From: an uncultured Oscillibacter sp.
GTDB taxonomy: Bacteria > Bacillota_A > Clostridia > Oscillospirales > Oscillospiraceae
Direction: 5' to 3'
DNA: 18,989 nucleotides
Assembly (NCBI GenBank): GCA_902462475.1
Contig: CABQCB010000007.1
Location: 1-18,989 of the forward strand
Part shown: piece after piece, positions 8,617 to 14,316 of the stretch
Numbering within the stretch: position 1 is the first letter of the stretch
How the letters are laid out: each line of letters opens with the position of its first letter
The notes under the pieces: generated by a model
What the model saw: the letters and a program-made list of their open reading frames with translations, nothing else
Database searches by the model: none
Told to the model about the DNA's origin: nothing
Position numbers and translations under genes: made by a program

Positions 8617-9696
8617 TTGAAAAAGACACTTGCCTTGGCCCTTGCCATGATGATGGTGGCCGCCATGACCCTGACCGGCTGCGGCAGCAGCGAAGAGGAG
8701 CGGGTCGTCAACGTGTGCAGCTGGGGTGAATACATCGATGAGAATTTGATTTATCAATTTGAGGAGGAAACCGGCATCAAGGTCAACTACCAGACGGCTG
8801 AGAGCAACGAGGCCCTCTATTCCCTGCTCAAGACCGGAGCCGGCGACTATGACGTCATCGTCCCCTCTGACTATATGATCGCCCGACTGATCGACGAGGA
8901 CATGCTGGCGGAGCTCAACTACGACAACATTCCCAACTACGAGAAGATCGACGACCGCTACAAGGGCCTGAGCTTCGACCCGGAGAACAAGTACACCGTC
9001 CCCTATACCTGGGGCACTCTGGGCATCATCTACAACACCACCATGGTGGATGAGCCCATCACCAGCTGGGACGCCATGTTCGATGAGAAGTACGCGGGCA
9101 ATGTGCTCATGATCCGCAACTCCCGCGACGCTCTGGCCGCCGCGCTGCTGGACCTGGGCTATGACCTGAACACCACCGACGAAGCCCAGATCCGGGAGGC
9201 CTATGAGCTGCTGGCCGATGCCAAGAGCAAGGGCGTGTATCAGGCCTTCGTCATGGACGAGGTGTTCCAGAAGATGGAGGGCGGCAACGCTGCCATCGCC
9301 ATGTACTACGCCGGCGACTACCTGACCATGCTGGAAAATAACCCTGACCTTGCCTATGTGGTGCCTGAGGAGGGCTCCAACTGGTTCGTGGACGCCATGT
9401 GCGTTTTGAAGAACGCCCAGCACAAGGAGGAGGCCGAGGAGTGGATCAACTTCATTGCCTCCACCGAGTCCAACCTGGCCAACATGGACTATATCTGGTA
9501 CGCCTCCCCCAACGCCGAGGCGCTGGAGTCCTATCCCGCCTACTATGAGGAGACCTATGGCGAGCCTCTGGACATGGGCCTCTATGAGATCATGGCCGCG
9601 CCCAGCGAAGTGCTGGACCGCTGCACCCTGTATGAGAACCTGCCCTCCGAGACGCTGACGCTGTACAACGATCTCTGGACCGAGCTGGGTATCTGA
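8617..9696 (+). CDS. potD: Spermidine/putrescine-binding lipoprotein PotD
   Basis: Extracellular substrate-binding component of the importer, anchored to the membrane by lipid. The 359-residue precursor has a signal peptide, MKKTLALALAMMMVAAM, and a lipobox LTGC with the modified cysteine at about residue 22. The mature part begins with the PotD/PotF-type block VCSWGEYIDENLIYQFEEETG and continues with DVIVPSDYMI, YTWGTLGIIYN and YIWYASPN, typical of this solute-binding family. The start is TTG at 8617, 9 bases after GGAGG. The nearer ATG at 8609 is out of frame and hits a stop after three codons. Whether putrescine or spermidine is preferred cannot be said. A strong terminator follows the stop. 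Confidence 0.94.
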   Translation: MKKTLALALAMMMVAAMTLTGCGSSEEERVVNVCSWGEYIDENLIYQFEEETGIKVNYQTAESNEALYSLLKTGAGDYDVIVPSDYMIARLIDEDMLAELNYDNIPNYEKIDDRYKGLSFDPENKYTVPYTWGTLGIIYNTTMVDEPITSWDAMFDEKYAGNVLMIRNSRDALAAALLDLGYDLNTTDEAQIREAYELLADAKSKGVYQAFVMDEVFQKMEGGNAAIAMYYAGDYLTMLENNPDLAYVVPEEGSNWFVDAMCVLKNAQHKEEAEEWINFIASTESNLANMDYIWYASPNAEALESYPAYYEETYGEPLDMGLYEIMAAPSEVLDRCTLYENLPSETLTLYNDLWTELGI

Positions 9697-9708
9697 TCCC
9701 GTCACGGA

Positions 9709-9740
9709 AAACGGCGCTTCCCAGAAGCGCCGTTTCCTTT
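9709..9740 (+). terminator. Rho-independent terminator of potABCD
   Basis: A perfect 12-base-pair stem, AAACGGCGCTTC (9709-9720) with GAAGCGCCGTTT (9724-9735), a CCA loop, then CCTTTT. It begins 12 bases after the potD stop codon. Confidence 0.9.
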
Positions 9741-9746
9741 TATACT
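9718..9746 (+). promoter_or_regulatory. Possible promoter of the thioesterase gene, overlapping the pot terminator
   Basis: TTCCCA (9718-9723, 4 of 6 matches to TTGACA), 17-base spacer, TATACT (9741-9746, 5 of 6 matches to TATAAT). The -35 lies in the loop of the preceding terminator. The short distance to the ATG at 9768 fits, but the -35 is weak and read-through from pot is an alternative. Confidence 0.4.
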
Positions 9747-9767
9747 GCTGAATTTGGAGGAATCCCT

Positions 9768-10163
9768 ATGATCGTCATCGGAACAAAATGCCAGCTGCAT
9801 CAGACCGTCACCCAGGAGCTGACCGCCGCCGCCGTGGGCTCCGGCGCCCTGCCGGTGTTCGGTACGCCGTTTATGTGCGCTCTCATGGAAAACGCGGCGA
9901 TGACCTGTCTCCAGTCCTTCCTGGAGGAGGGCCTGGGCAGCGTGGGCACCCGGCTGGAAGTGAGCCACGACGCCCCCACCCCCATCGGCATGGAGGTCTG
10001 GGCGGAGGCGGAGATCACCGCCGTGTCCGAAAACGGCAAGATGGTGGACTTTGCCGTCCGCGCCTGGGACGAGCGTGGCCCCATCGGCTCCGGCGTCCAC
10101 ACCCGCGCCATCATCAAAAATGAAAAATTCCTGGCCAAGTGCAACGCCAAGCTGGAAGGCTGA
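9768..10163 (+). CDS. Hotdog-fold thioesterase, fluoroacetyl-CoA thioesterase (FlK)-like
   Basis: A 131-residue single hotdog-domain protein, probably a cytosolic acyl-CoA thioesterase. It aligns by eye with FlK of Streptomyces cattleya. The FlK catalytic residues Thr42, Glu50 and His76 are matched here by Thr33 (in FGTPFM), Glu41 (in ALMENAA) and His67 (in VSHDAPTP), with exactly the same spacing (8 and 26). The conserved G-x-x-V/T-x-L-E-V-x-H-x-A-P-T-P block is present. Homologues are widespread in Clostridia and the natural substrate is unknown; fluoroacetate resistance should not be assumed. GGAGG lies 7 bases before the ATG. It sits alone between the potABCD terminator and a convergent terminator shared with spoIIR. 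Confidence 0.85.
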   Translation: MIVIGTKCQLHQTVTQELTAAAVGSGALPVFGTPFMCALMENAAMTCLQSFLEEGLGSVGTRLEVSHDAPTPIGMEVWAEAEITAVSENGKMVDFAVRAWDERGPIGSGVHTRAIIKNEKFLAKCNAKLEG

Positions 10164-10175
10164 GTCCCCGCAGCA

Positions 10176-10208
10176 AAAGAGCCCGTCCCATATTGGGACG
10201 GGCTCTTT
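10176..10208. terminator. Bidirectional terminator between the thioesterase gene and spoIIR
   Basis: A perfect 15-base-pair stem, AAAGAGCCCGTCCCA with TGGGACGGGCTCTTT, around a 3-base loop. A-rich and T-rich ends serve both directions. It sits 12 bases from both convergent stop codons. Confidence 0.92.
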
Positions 10209-10220
10209 GTTTCCTCTCTT

Positions 10221-10850
10221 CTATTGATCCCAAAGGCTCCCCAGCCGCTCCCACAGCTCCACCGCTTTGAACTTCAGCTTGTAGGCGCCGTTTTCCTCCG
10301 TGATCAGCTGCACCTGCTCCGCGCTGAGTCCGGCAGCCTGGGCAGCCTCCGGCACATCCTCTGCCGCAGCGGTGCAAAGAGGCGGAAACACCACGCACCA
10401 CCAGTTCTGACCCTTGGCCTCTCCGATCAGCACCCGCAGGGCAAGATATTCACCGGCCGGAAGCGAAAAGCCGTCATACTCCTTGGTGGGAAAAGACGTC
10501 TCCTCCAGACGCACCTCCACATCGTAGTCGTAGCCCTCAGCAGCAATGACCGCTGCGGCCGTCTCTTTCAGATCCGGCAGCGCCCTGGTCAGGACCGTCT
10601 CCGCTTCCGCCCGGTCCGCCGTGCCGGTGAGCAGCTGCTCCGCCTGAGAGAGCACCTGGTCCCGCACCAGGAGCTTGAGCGCCTGGTCCTCCTCGGAATC
10701 GGAATTGGCCAGCACATGCAGCCGCACCACCCGGTCCGCCAGGCCCGCCTGAGCGCCCAGGCTGACGACGCCCGTCAAAAGCAGCGCCGACAGCAGCGCC
10801 AAAAATACCAGCGGCGCTTTGGACTTCGCCGCAGAACACATGGTTTTCAT
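10221..10850 (-). CDS. spoIIR: Stage II sporulation protein R
   Basis: In Bacillus this secreted forespore protein signals across the septum to activate the protease SpoIIGA, which processes pro-sigma-E in the mother cell. The 209-residue product has a signal/anchor segment at about 12-32. It is followed by the family block VVRLHVLANSDSEEDQALKL and then FPTKEYDGFSLPAGEYLALRV, GEAKGQNWWCVVFPPLC. These are the SpoIIR hallmarks. The start ATG follows GAGGG by 6 bases. It lies 87 bases downstream of ispE on the same strand; I see no terminator between them and no clear sigma-F promoter (no GYATA with a matching GGnnA element at the right distance), so its timing of expression is not evident from the sequence. 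Confidence 0.95.
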   Translation of the reverse strand: MKTMCSAAKSKAPLVFLALLSALLLTGVVSLGAQAGLADRVVRLHVLANSDSEEDQALKLLVRDQVLSQAEQLLTGTADRAEAETVLTRALPDLKETAAAVIAAEGYDYDVEVRLEETSFPTKEYDGFSLPAGEYLALRVLIGEAKGQNWWCVVFPPLCTAAAEDVPEAAQAAGLSAEQVQLITEENGAYKLKFKAVELWERLGSLWDQ

Positions 10851-10937
10851 AGGTATCCCTCACTTTCGTTTTGTTTGCATCACTTACCGAAAGCATGGAC
10901 ACCTGTTTTCCTTTTTATACCTTTTTTCTGAAAAAAC

Positions 10938-11810
10938 TCACTGGAGCTTTCCCACCGGGCAAACGCAGTACGTCTCCCGATATGTCTGCTGCAACGTCTG
11001 CGCCGCCTGCTGGGCCGCCGCCTCCTGCCGGAACAGGCCGAACACCGTGGGGCCGGAGCCGCTCATGGCCGCATTCATGGCTCCCAGCTCCAATAGCTTA
11101 TCCTTGATGGCAAACACCTGGTCGTACTCCGACGGCAGTGCCGCTTCAAAAACATTGCAGAGCCGGGACGCCACACCGTCCAGATCTCCTCCGGCCAGGG
11201 CCTCACACATGCCGTCCGTGTCCGGCCGGTCGGCAATGGGTGCGTCATCCACCCGGGCAAAGAGCGTGGGGGTGGGAATGCCGAAGTCCGGCTTGCACAC
11301 CACGATCCAGCATAGCGGCAGCGGCGCAAGGTCTGTGAGCACCTCTCCCCTGCCCTCTGCCAGTGCCGTACCGCCCCGCAGGCAGAACGGCACATCGCTG
11401 CCCACCGTCAGCCCGATCTCCTCTAACGCGGCATCCGTCATGTTCGGACACCAATGGTCCCGCAGGATCCGCAGCAGCGCCGCCACGTCCGCGCTGCCGC
11501 CGCCCATGCCCGCATAGGCGGGCGTGCGCTTGATCAGTCGGACGCGAAGCCCCGGCACCGGCAGTCCCAGCGTCCTGAAAAAGGCCTCCGCCGCCTGCTG
11601 CTCCAGGGTTTTCTTTCCTTCCGGAAGATCCAGCCCGCTCTCCAACCGGAAGCCCTCTGCCGTCTCCTCCACCTGTACCGTATCGCACAGGGACACCGTC
11701 TGCATCACCATGCGCATCTCGTGATACCCGTCCGGCCGACGTCCCAGAATATCCAACGTCAAATTGATCTTTGCCGGCGCCTCCCGCTCCCAAACCATAC
11801 CTTTGTTCAT
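10938..11810 (-). CDS. ispE: 4-diphosphocytidyl-2-C-methyl-D-erythritol kinase IspE
   Basis: GHMP-superfamily kinase that phosphorylates CDP-ME in the MEP isoprenoid pathway. The 290-residue product begins with APAKINLTLDILGRRPDGYHEM, carrying the catalytic lysine at about residue 14. The ATP-binding glycine loop PAYAGMGGGSADVAALL lies at about 97-113. The catalytic aspartate lies in GSDVPFCLRGG (about residue 139), and the C-terminal SGSGPTVFGLF is also present. I chose the ATG at 11810, behind GGGGAGAGG. A second ATG at 11798 is possible but has poorer spacing. The leader is about 125 bases and contains three hairpins and a possible short upstream frame whose stop overlaps this ATG. In many Firmicutes ispE is monocistronic or near purR; here spoIIR follows. 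Confidence 0.95.
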   Translation of the reverse strand: MNKGMVWEREAPAKINLTLDILGRRPDGYHEMRMVMQTVSLCDTVQVEETAEGFRLESGLDLPEGKKTLEQQAAEAFFRTLGLPVPGLRVRLIKRTPAYAGMGGGSADVAALLRILRDHWCPNMTDAALEEIGLTVGSDVPFCLRGGTALAEGRGEVLTDLAPLPLCWIVVCKPDFGIPTPTLFARVDDAPIADRPDTDGMCEALAGGDLDGVASRLCNVFEAALPSEYDQVFAIKDKLLELGAMNAAMSGSGPTVFGLFRQEAAAQQAAQTLQQTYRETYCVCPVGKLQ

Positions 11811-11817
11811 CCTCTCC

Positions 11818-11911
11818 CCGGGCAAGCCCGGCTTATGGTGCCTTCGTATACCATTCCGGTTCCGCCGCCATGGTACACTTCCATGTTTTTCGATTGCCCC
11901 GCAAAGGGGCA
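11818..11911 (-). promoter_or_regulatory. Structured ispE leader with three hairpins
   Basis: Reading toward ispE, three perfect inverted repeats occur. TGCCCC/GGGGCA is at 11895-11911 with a 5-base loop, CATGG/CCATG at 11869-11885 with a 7-base centre, and CCGGGC/GCCCGG at 11818-11831. The last overlaps the beginning of the GGGGAGAGG ribosome binding site. A 25-codon frame (11807-11884) runs through the region, and its TGA overlaps the ispE ATG; it lacks a good ribosome binding site. Regulation at the translation level is possible but unproven. No riboswitch class is recognised. Confidence 0.4.
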
Positions 11912-11941
11912 CGACTCAAATCAAATTCAAAGCCGCTTTGT

Positions 11942-11970
11942 ATTATACCACAGCCTGCTGCCGCAGAAAA
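11942..11970 (-). promoter_or_regulatory. Extended -10 promoter of ispE
   Basis: On the minus strand, -10 TATAAT (11942-11947) is preceded by TGG (extended -10). A weak -35 TTTTCT (11965-11970) lies 17 bases upstream and coincides with the T-tract of the preceding terminator. The same box arrangement recurs at 12242-12270. Confidence 0.72.
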
Positions 11971-12000
11971 GAGGGGGCCCGGATTACTCCAGGCCCCCTC
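11967..12000 (-). terminator. Terminator of the 51-residue microprotein gene
   Basis: A 13-base-pair stem with one G-T pair (GAGGGGGCCTGGA with TCCGGGCCCCCTC on the minus strand), a GTAA tetraloop and a following TTTTCT. It lies 15 bases after the small gene's stop codon and abuts the ispE promoter. Confidence 0.9.
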
Positions 12001-12015
12001 CGCTCTCATCCGGGG

Positions 12016-12171
12016 TCAGGACCAGCCCCGGCGCTTCCAAAAATCATGAAACGTCTCCGCCAAAATGTACACCGCGCAAACGACCAGCAAAATTACCGCA
12101 GGCAGCAGCACCAGCCACACCAGCGCCACGCTCCCGCCCAGATAAAACGCCTCCTGCAGCAGCCGTACCAT
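12016..12171 (-). CDS. Undescribed 51-residue single-span membrane microprotein
   Basis: This gene is short and easily missed. The frame starts MVRLLQEAFYLGGSVALVWL, continues through an uninterrupted hydrophobic span (about residues 12-38) and ends with a basic/aromatic tail, FHDFWKRRGWS. The span plus positive C-terminus suggests one membrane helix with the tail in the cytosol. Support for a real gene: GGAGG lies 5 bases before the ATG (within AGGAGAGAGGAGG), a promoter with an extended -10 lies upstream, a dedicated terminator follows 15 bases after the stop, and codons are G/C-ending (CTG, GTG) like its neighbours. I recognise no family. The frame on the same strand that begins further upstream in another phase is a shadow. 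Confidence 0.75.
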   Translation of the reverse strand: MVRLLQEAFYLGGSVALVWLVLLPAVILLVVCAVYILAETFHDFWKRRGWS

Positions 12172-12191
12172 AGGAGCCTCCTCTCTCCTGC

Positions 12192-12209
12192 TTTGGCATA
12201 ATTGCCAAA
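12192..12209 (-). repeat. Perfect 7-bp inverted repeat in the microprotein leader
   Basis: TTTGGCA and TGCCAAA flank a 4-base centre, within the transcribed leader and about 20 bases before the start codon, just upstream of the ribosome binding site. It could be a small hairpin or a protein-binding operator. Confidence 0.5.
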
Positions 12210-12234
12210 TTCATCAGCAAAGTCCGCTTTTCTT

Positions 12235-12250
12235 TGGTATGATTATACCA
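12235..12250 (-). repeat. Perfect inverted repeat covering the -10 box of the microprotein promoter
   Basis: TGGTAT and ATACCA flank a 4-base centre and include the extended -10 element itself. Just downstream, CAAAG (12232-12236 on the minus strand) and CTTTG (12218-12222) form a further inverted repeat. Position over -10 and +1 suggests an operator. Confidence 0.45.
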
Positions 12251-12270
12251 TACTCTGCTGCAAAAGAAAA
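12242..12270 (-). promoter_or_regulatory. Extended -10 promoter of the 51-residue microprotein gene
   Basis: On the minus strand, TGG plus TATAAT (-10 at 12242-12247), with TTTTCT as a weak -35 (12265-12270) after a 17-base spacer. The -35 overlaps the 3' T-tract of the DUF1015 gene terminator. The spacer carries GCAGCAG at the same position as in the ispE promoter. Confidence 0.72.
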
Positions 12271-12300
12271 GAGCGGATCTTACAATCGATCCGCTCTTTT
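12267..12300 (-). terminator. Terminator of thrH-DUF1015
   Basis: A perfect 13-base-pair stem, AAAAGAGCGGATC with GATCCGCTCTTTT, around an 8-base loop, and then a T-rich stretch (CTTTTG) on the minus strand. The stem begins immediately after the DUF1015 stop codon. Confidence 0.9.
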
Positions 12301-13563
12301 TCAGCGCAGGCACCTGGCCTCCACGTAATAGCGCTTGTCTTTAGCTTCTCCCATGGAAAATGCTTTTCTGGGCAGTACGCCGTCTGCCATAACCGTGGGA
12401 AACAGCTGCGCCTTTTCCATGGCCGGCAGGCAAAACGCCAGGTTTCCGCTCCTGCGGCCCAGGTTCCGGGCAGTGTCCTCTCCGTGAATATAGTCCAGTC
12501 TGCCCGCATGACCGGCCAGATAATCGTCCAGGAACGTCTGGAGGGTCCCCACCGCCAGATGGGCACGGGGCGCAGGGACCGTAACGCTTCCGCTGCCGCC
12601 GGCCCAGGTAAAGGAAATAGTGTGGCCTGCTCCCTCCCCCTCGTAGGCACCGGGATAGTAGGCCAGCAGCGCAGAAAGCACCTCCTGCGGCTCCACGCCG
12701 AACAGGCAGCGGTGGATGGGCTCGAAGCGCAGCGCCGGGTCGTGGCAGTTCACCACCTCCACCAGAGCAAACCGCTCCGGCAGTACCGTTCCCTCCGGTG
12801 CCGCGGCCTTGCGCTCTTCGTAGCAGGCCTTGGCCGCAGCCAGGGAGTGGTTGCCGTCTCCCACGGCGAACAGCATGGAGCCATCCCCGTCACATCTGAG
12901 GCGGGCCAGAGCCCGGGCGACCTGCTCCATCTGTCCCTCTGTCAACCGGCTGCCGTGCAGATGGCCGCCGCCCTGGAGCAAGTCAAAATCATAAAGCGGC
13001 TCCATCCCCTCTCCTGCCGACAGCGGCTCGATCACCGTACGATCCGGGTCGTCCATGAGCAGCATCACATGGGGAAGCTCCAGCGGCGCCCCCCGGCGTA
13101 CTGCCATGCGGGGCGGGATCCGGGAGAGCACCGTGCCCTCCGTGGCCCGGATCAGCGCTTTGGAGCCAGGCGTGAAGTCATACCGCTCCAGATCCACCAT
13201 TCCCACCAGCCCCTGCCGCACGCGGCCGTCGGTCTGGGTACGGCGCACATAAATCATGGACCGGGGCAGCACGCGGAACACATCCCCTTTCAGATACGAC
13301 GCCATAGCATCGTGGATAGCAGCGATTTCTCCGGCCTCGTTTTCCCCGCCCAGGCGGGCCTCCGGCAAGATCAGATGCAGCGTGGACGGAGCGTCCCCCA
13401 CCGCCTCCTCCACCGACTGCCAATACTCCGGCTGGGAGGTAAACTGGTCGCAGGCGATCACCGCCCACTTCTTCATATCCGCTGCCCGGGGCAGCAGGAT
13501 ATCCGCAGGATAAAAGCCCACGGTGTCAAACAATGCGTCTTTTTTCAAGTCAAATGCTTCCAT
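12301..13563 (-). CDS. DUF1015 family protein, SerK-like
   Basis: A 420-residue member of the DUF1015 family. Its characterised archaeal relative SerK (Thermococcus kodakarensis) is an ADP-dependent free-serine kinase that forms O-phosphoserine. Visible family blocks are ACDQFTSQPEYW (37-48), RATEGTVLSRIPPR (139-152), LLMDDP (168-173) and GDGNHSLAAAK (235-245), the last resembling the ParB/sulfiredoxin-like nucleotide-handling motif of this family. The start ATG lies 8 bases after the thrH stop with AAGGGG between, so the two form one operon. In other Clostridia DUF1015 genes often sit by serine biosynthesis genes, which agrees with a serine/phosphoserine role. Kinase activity of this bacterial form is an inference, not shown by the sequence. 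Confidence 0.85.
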   Translation of the reverse strand: MEAFDLKKDALFDTVGFYPADILLPRAADMKKWAVIACDQFTSQPEYWQSVEEAVGDAPSTLHLILPEARLGGENEAGEIAAIHDAMASYLKGDVFRVLPRSMIYVRRTQTDGRVRQGLVGMVDLERYDFTPGSKALIRATEGTVLSRIPPRMAVRRGAPLELPHVMLLMDDPDRTVIEPLSAGEGMEPLYDFDLLQGGGHLHGSRLTEGQMEQVARALARLRCDGDGSMLFAVGDGNHSLAAAKACYEERKAAAPEGTVLPERFALVEVVNCHDPALRFEPIHRCLFGVEPQEVLSALLAYYPGAYEGEGAGHTISFTWAGGSGSVTVPAPRAHLAVGTLQTFLDDYLAGHAGRLDYIHGEDTARNLGRRSGNLAFCLPAMEKAQLFPTVMADGVLPRKAFSMGEAKDKRYYVEARCLR

Positions 13564-13571
13564 ATTTCCCC

Positions 13572-14171
13572 TTACAGTGCCTCCAAAATGGCAGAAAGCA
13601 GCCCGTCATACTCCTCATAGGCAGGAATCTGGGGATATTGTGCCTTGATGGCGTCCGTGCTGCGGAACAGGAATCCGGCCTTGCTGGCCTGGATCATGGC
13701 CAGATCGTTATAGCTGTCACCGCTGGCAATGGTGTCATAGCCCATGGACTGGAGTGCCTTCACCGTGGTGAGCTTGGACTGGGCACAGCGCATTTTGAAG
13801 TCCGTGATCTCCCCGTCCGGCGCCACCACCAGGCTGTTGCAGAAAATGGTGGGCCAGCCCAGCTTTTCCATCAGCGGCATGGCAAACTCCTCAAAGGTAT
13901 CACTGAGAATGACCACCTGCGTTCTCCGGCGCAGCGCATCCAAAAATGCCTTCGCCCCAGGCAGCGGATCGATTTCAGCGATGGTCTGCTGGATCTGCTT
14001 CAATCCAAGGCCGTGCTCTTTCAAAACGCCCAGGCGCCAGCGCATGAGCTTGTCATAATCCGGCTCGTCCCGGGTCGTCCGCTTGAGCTCCGGGATCCCG
14101 CTGGCCTCCGCAAAGGCGATCCAGATCTCCGGCACCAGTACGCCCTCCATATCCAGGCAAACAATGTTCAT
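13572..14171 (-). CDS. thrH: Bifunctional phosphoserine phosphatase/homoserine phosphotransferase ThrH
   Basis: HAD-superfamily enzyme. The Pseudomonas ThrH removes phosphate from phosphoserine and can pass it to homoserine. The 199-residue product carries the ThrH-specific first motif DMEGVLVPEIW, with nucleophile D7 and E9. Motif II is LSDTFEEF (S90), the motif III lysine is near residue 133, and motif IV is GDSYNDLAM (151-159). Length matches the family (about 200). I set the start at 14171 because GGAGG lies 7 bases before it and the HAD motif begins right after; an upstream in-frame extension has no such support. It is followed after 8 bases by the DUF1015 gene, and both end at one terminator. 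Confidence 0.92.
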   Translation of the reverse strand: MNIVCLDMEGVLVPEIWIAFAEASGIPELKRTTRDEPDYDKLMRWRLGVLKEHGLGLKQIQQTIAEIDPLPGAKAFLDALRRRTQVVILSDTFEEFAMPLMEKLGWPTIFCNSLVVAPDGEITDFKMRCAQSKLTTVKALQSMGYDTIASGDSYNDLAMIQASKAGFLFRSTDAIKAQYPQIPAYEEYDGLLSAILEAL

Positions 14172-14210
14172 CCCCAGTCCTCCTTTTTTCAATTCCATTG
14201 AGATTTTTTC

Positions 14211-14239
14211 ATTATACGCCACAAACCGCCGTCGTGCAA
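14211..14239 (-). promoter_or_regulatory. Sigma-A promoter of thrH-DUF1015
   Basis: On the minus strand, -35 TTGCAC (14234-14239), 17-base spacer, perfect -10 TATAAT (14211-14216). It gives a leader of about 35 bases. A divergent plus-strand gene lies on the other side of this intergenic region. Confidence 0.83.
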
Positions 14240-14255
14240 TCGGCATGTATATTTT

Positions 14256-14284
14256 TTGCGCTGCGGGTCATCCTAGGCTTAAAT
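14256..14284 (+). promoter_or_regulatory. Possible weak promoter of the DUF378 gene
   Basis: TTGCGC (14256-14261), 17-base spacer, TTAAAT (14279-14284). Spacing is right but only 3 and 4 of 6 bases match the consensus boxes. It is the best candidate I found upstream of the gene. Confidence 0.28.
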
Positions 14285-14316
14285 TCCTGCCATGGGGCAG
14301 ACTGGAGGTTAAAAAA

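Noticed and set aside
7579..9705. A 708-codon open frame on the minus strand opposite potC and potD
   Set aside because: The plus strand carries unambiguous PotC and PotD. The antisense frame is low-complexity, rich in His, Gly and Val, with no family signature; it arises from G/C third-position bias.
10851..10937. Sigma-F promoter for spoIIR
   Set aside because: A GTATA occurs near 10918, but no GGnnAnA-type -10 lies at the required distance, so no sporulation promoter can be claimed.
12044..12313. An 89-codon minus-strand frame overlapping the microprotein region
   Set aside because: It begins inside the DUF1015 gene terminator and reads the microprotein gene in the wrong phase, giving an Ala/Gly-rich sequence without a ribosome binding site. 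The 51-residue frame is the better reading.
12202..13620. A 472-codon plus-strand open frame opposite the DUF1015 gene
   Set aside because: Antisense shadow of a gene with recognisable DUF1015 motifs; it crosses the terminator and promoter and has no ribosome binding site.
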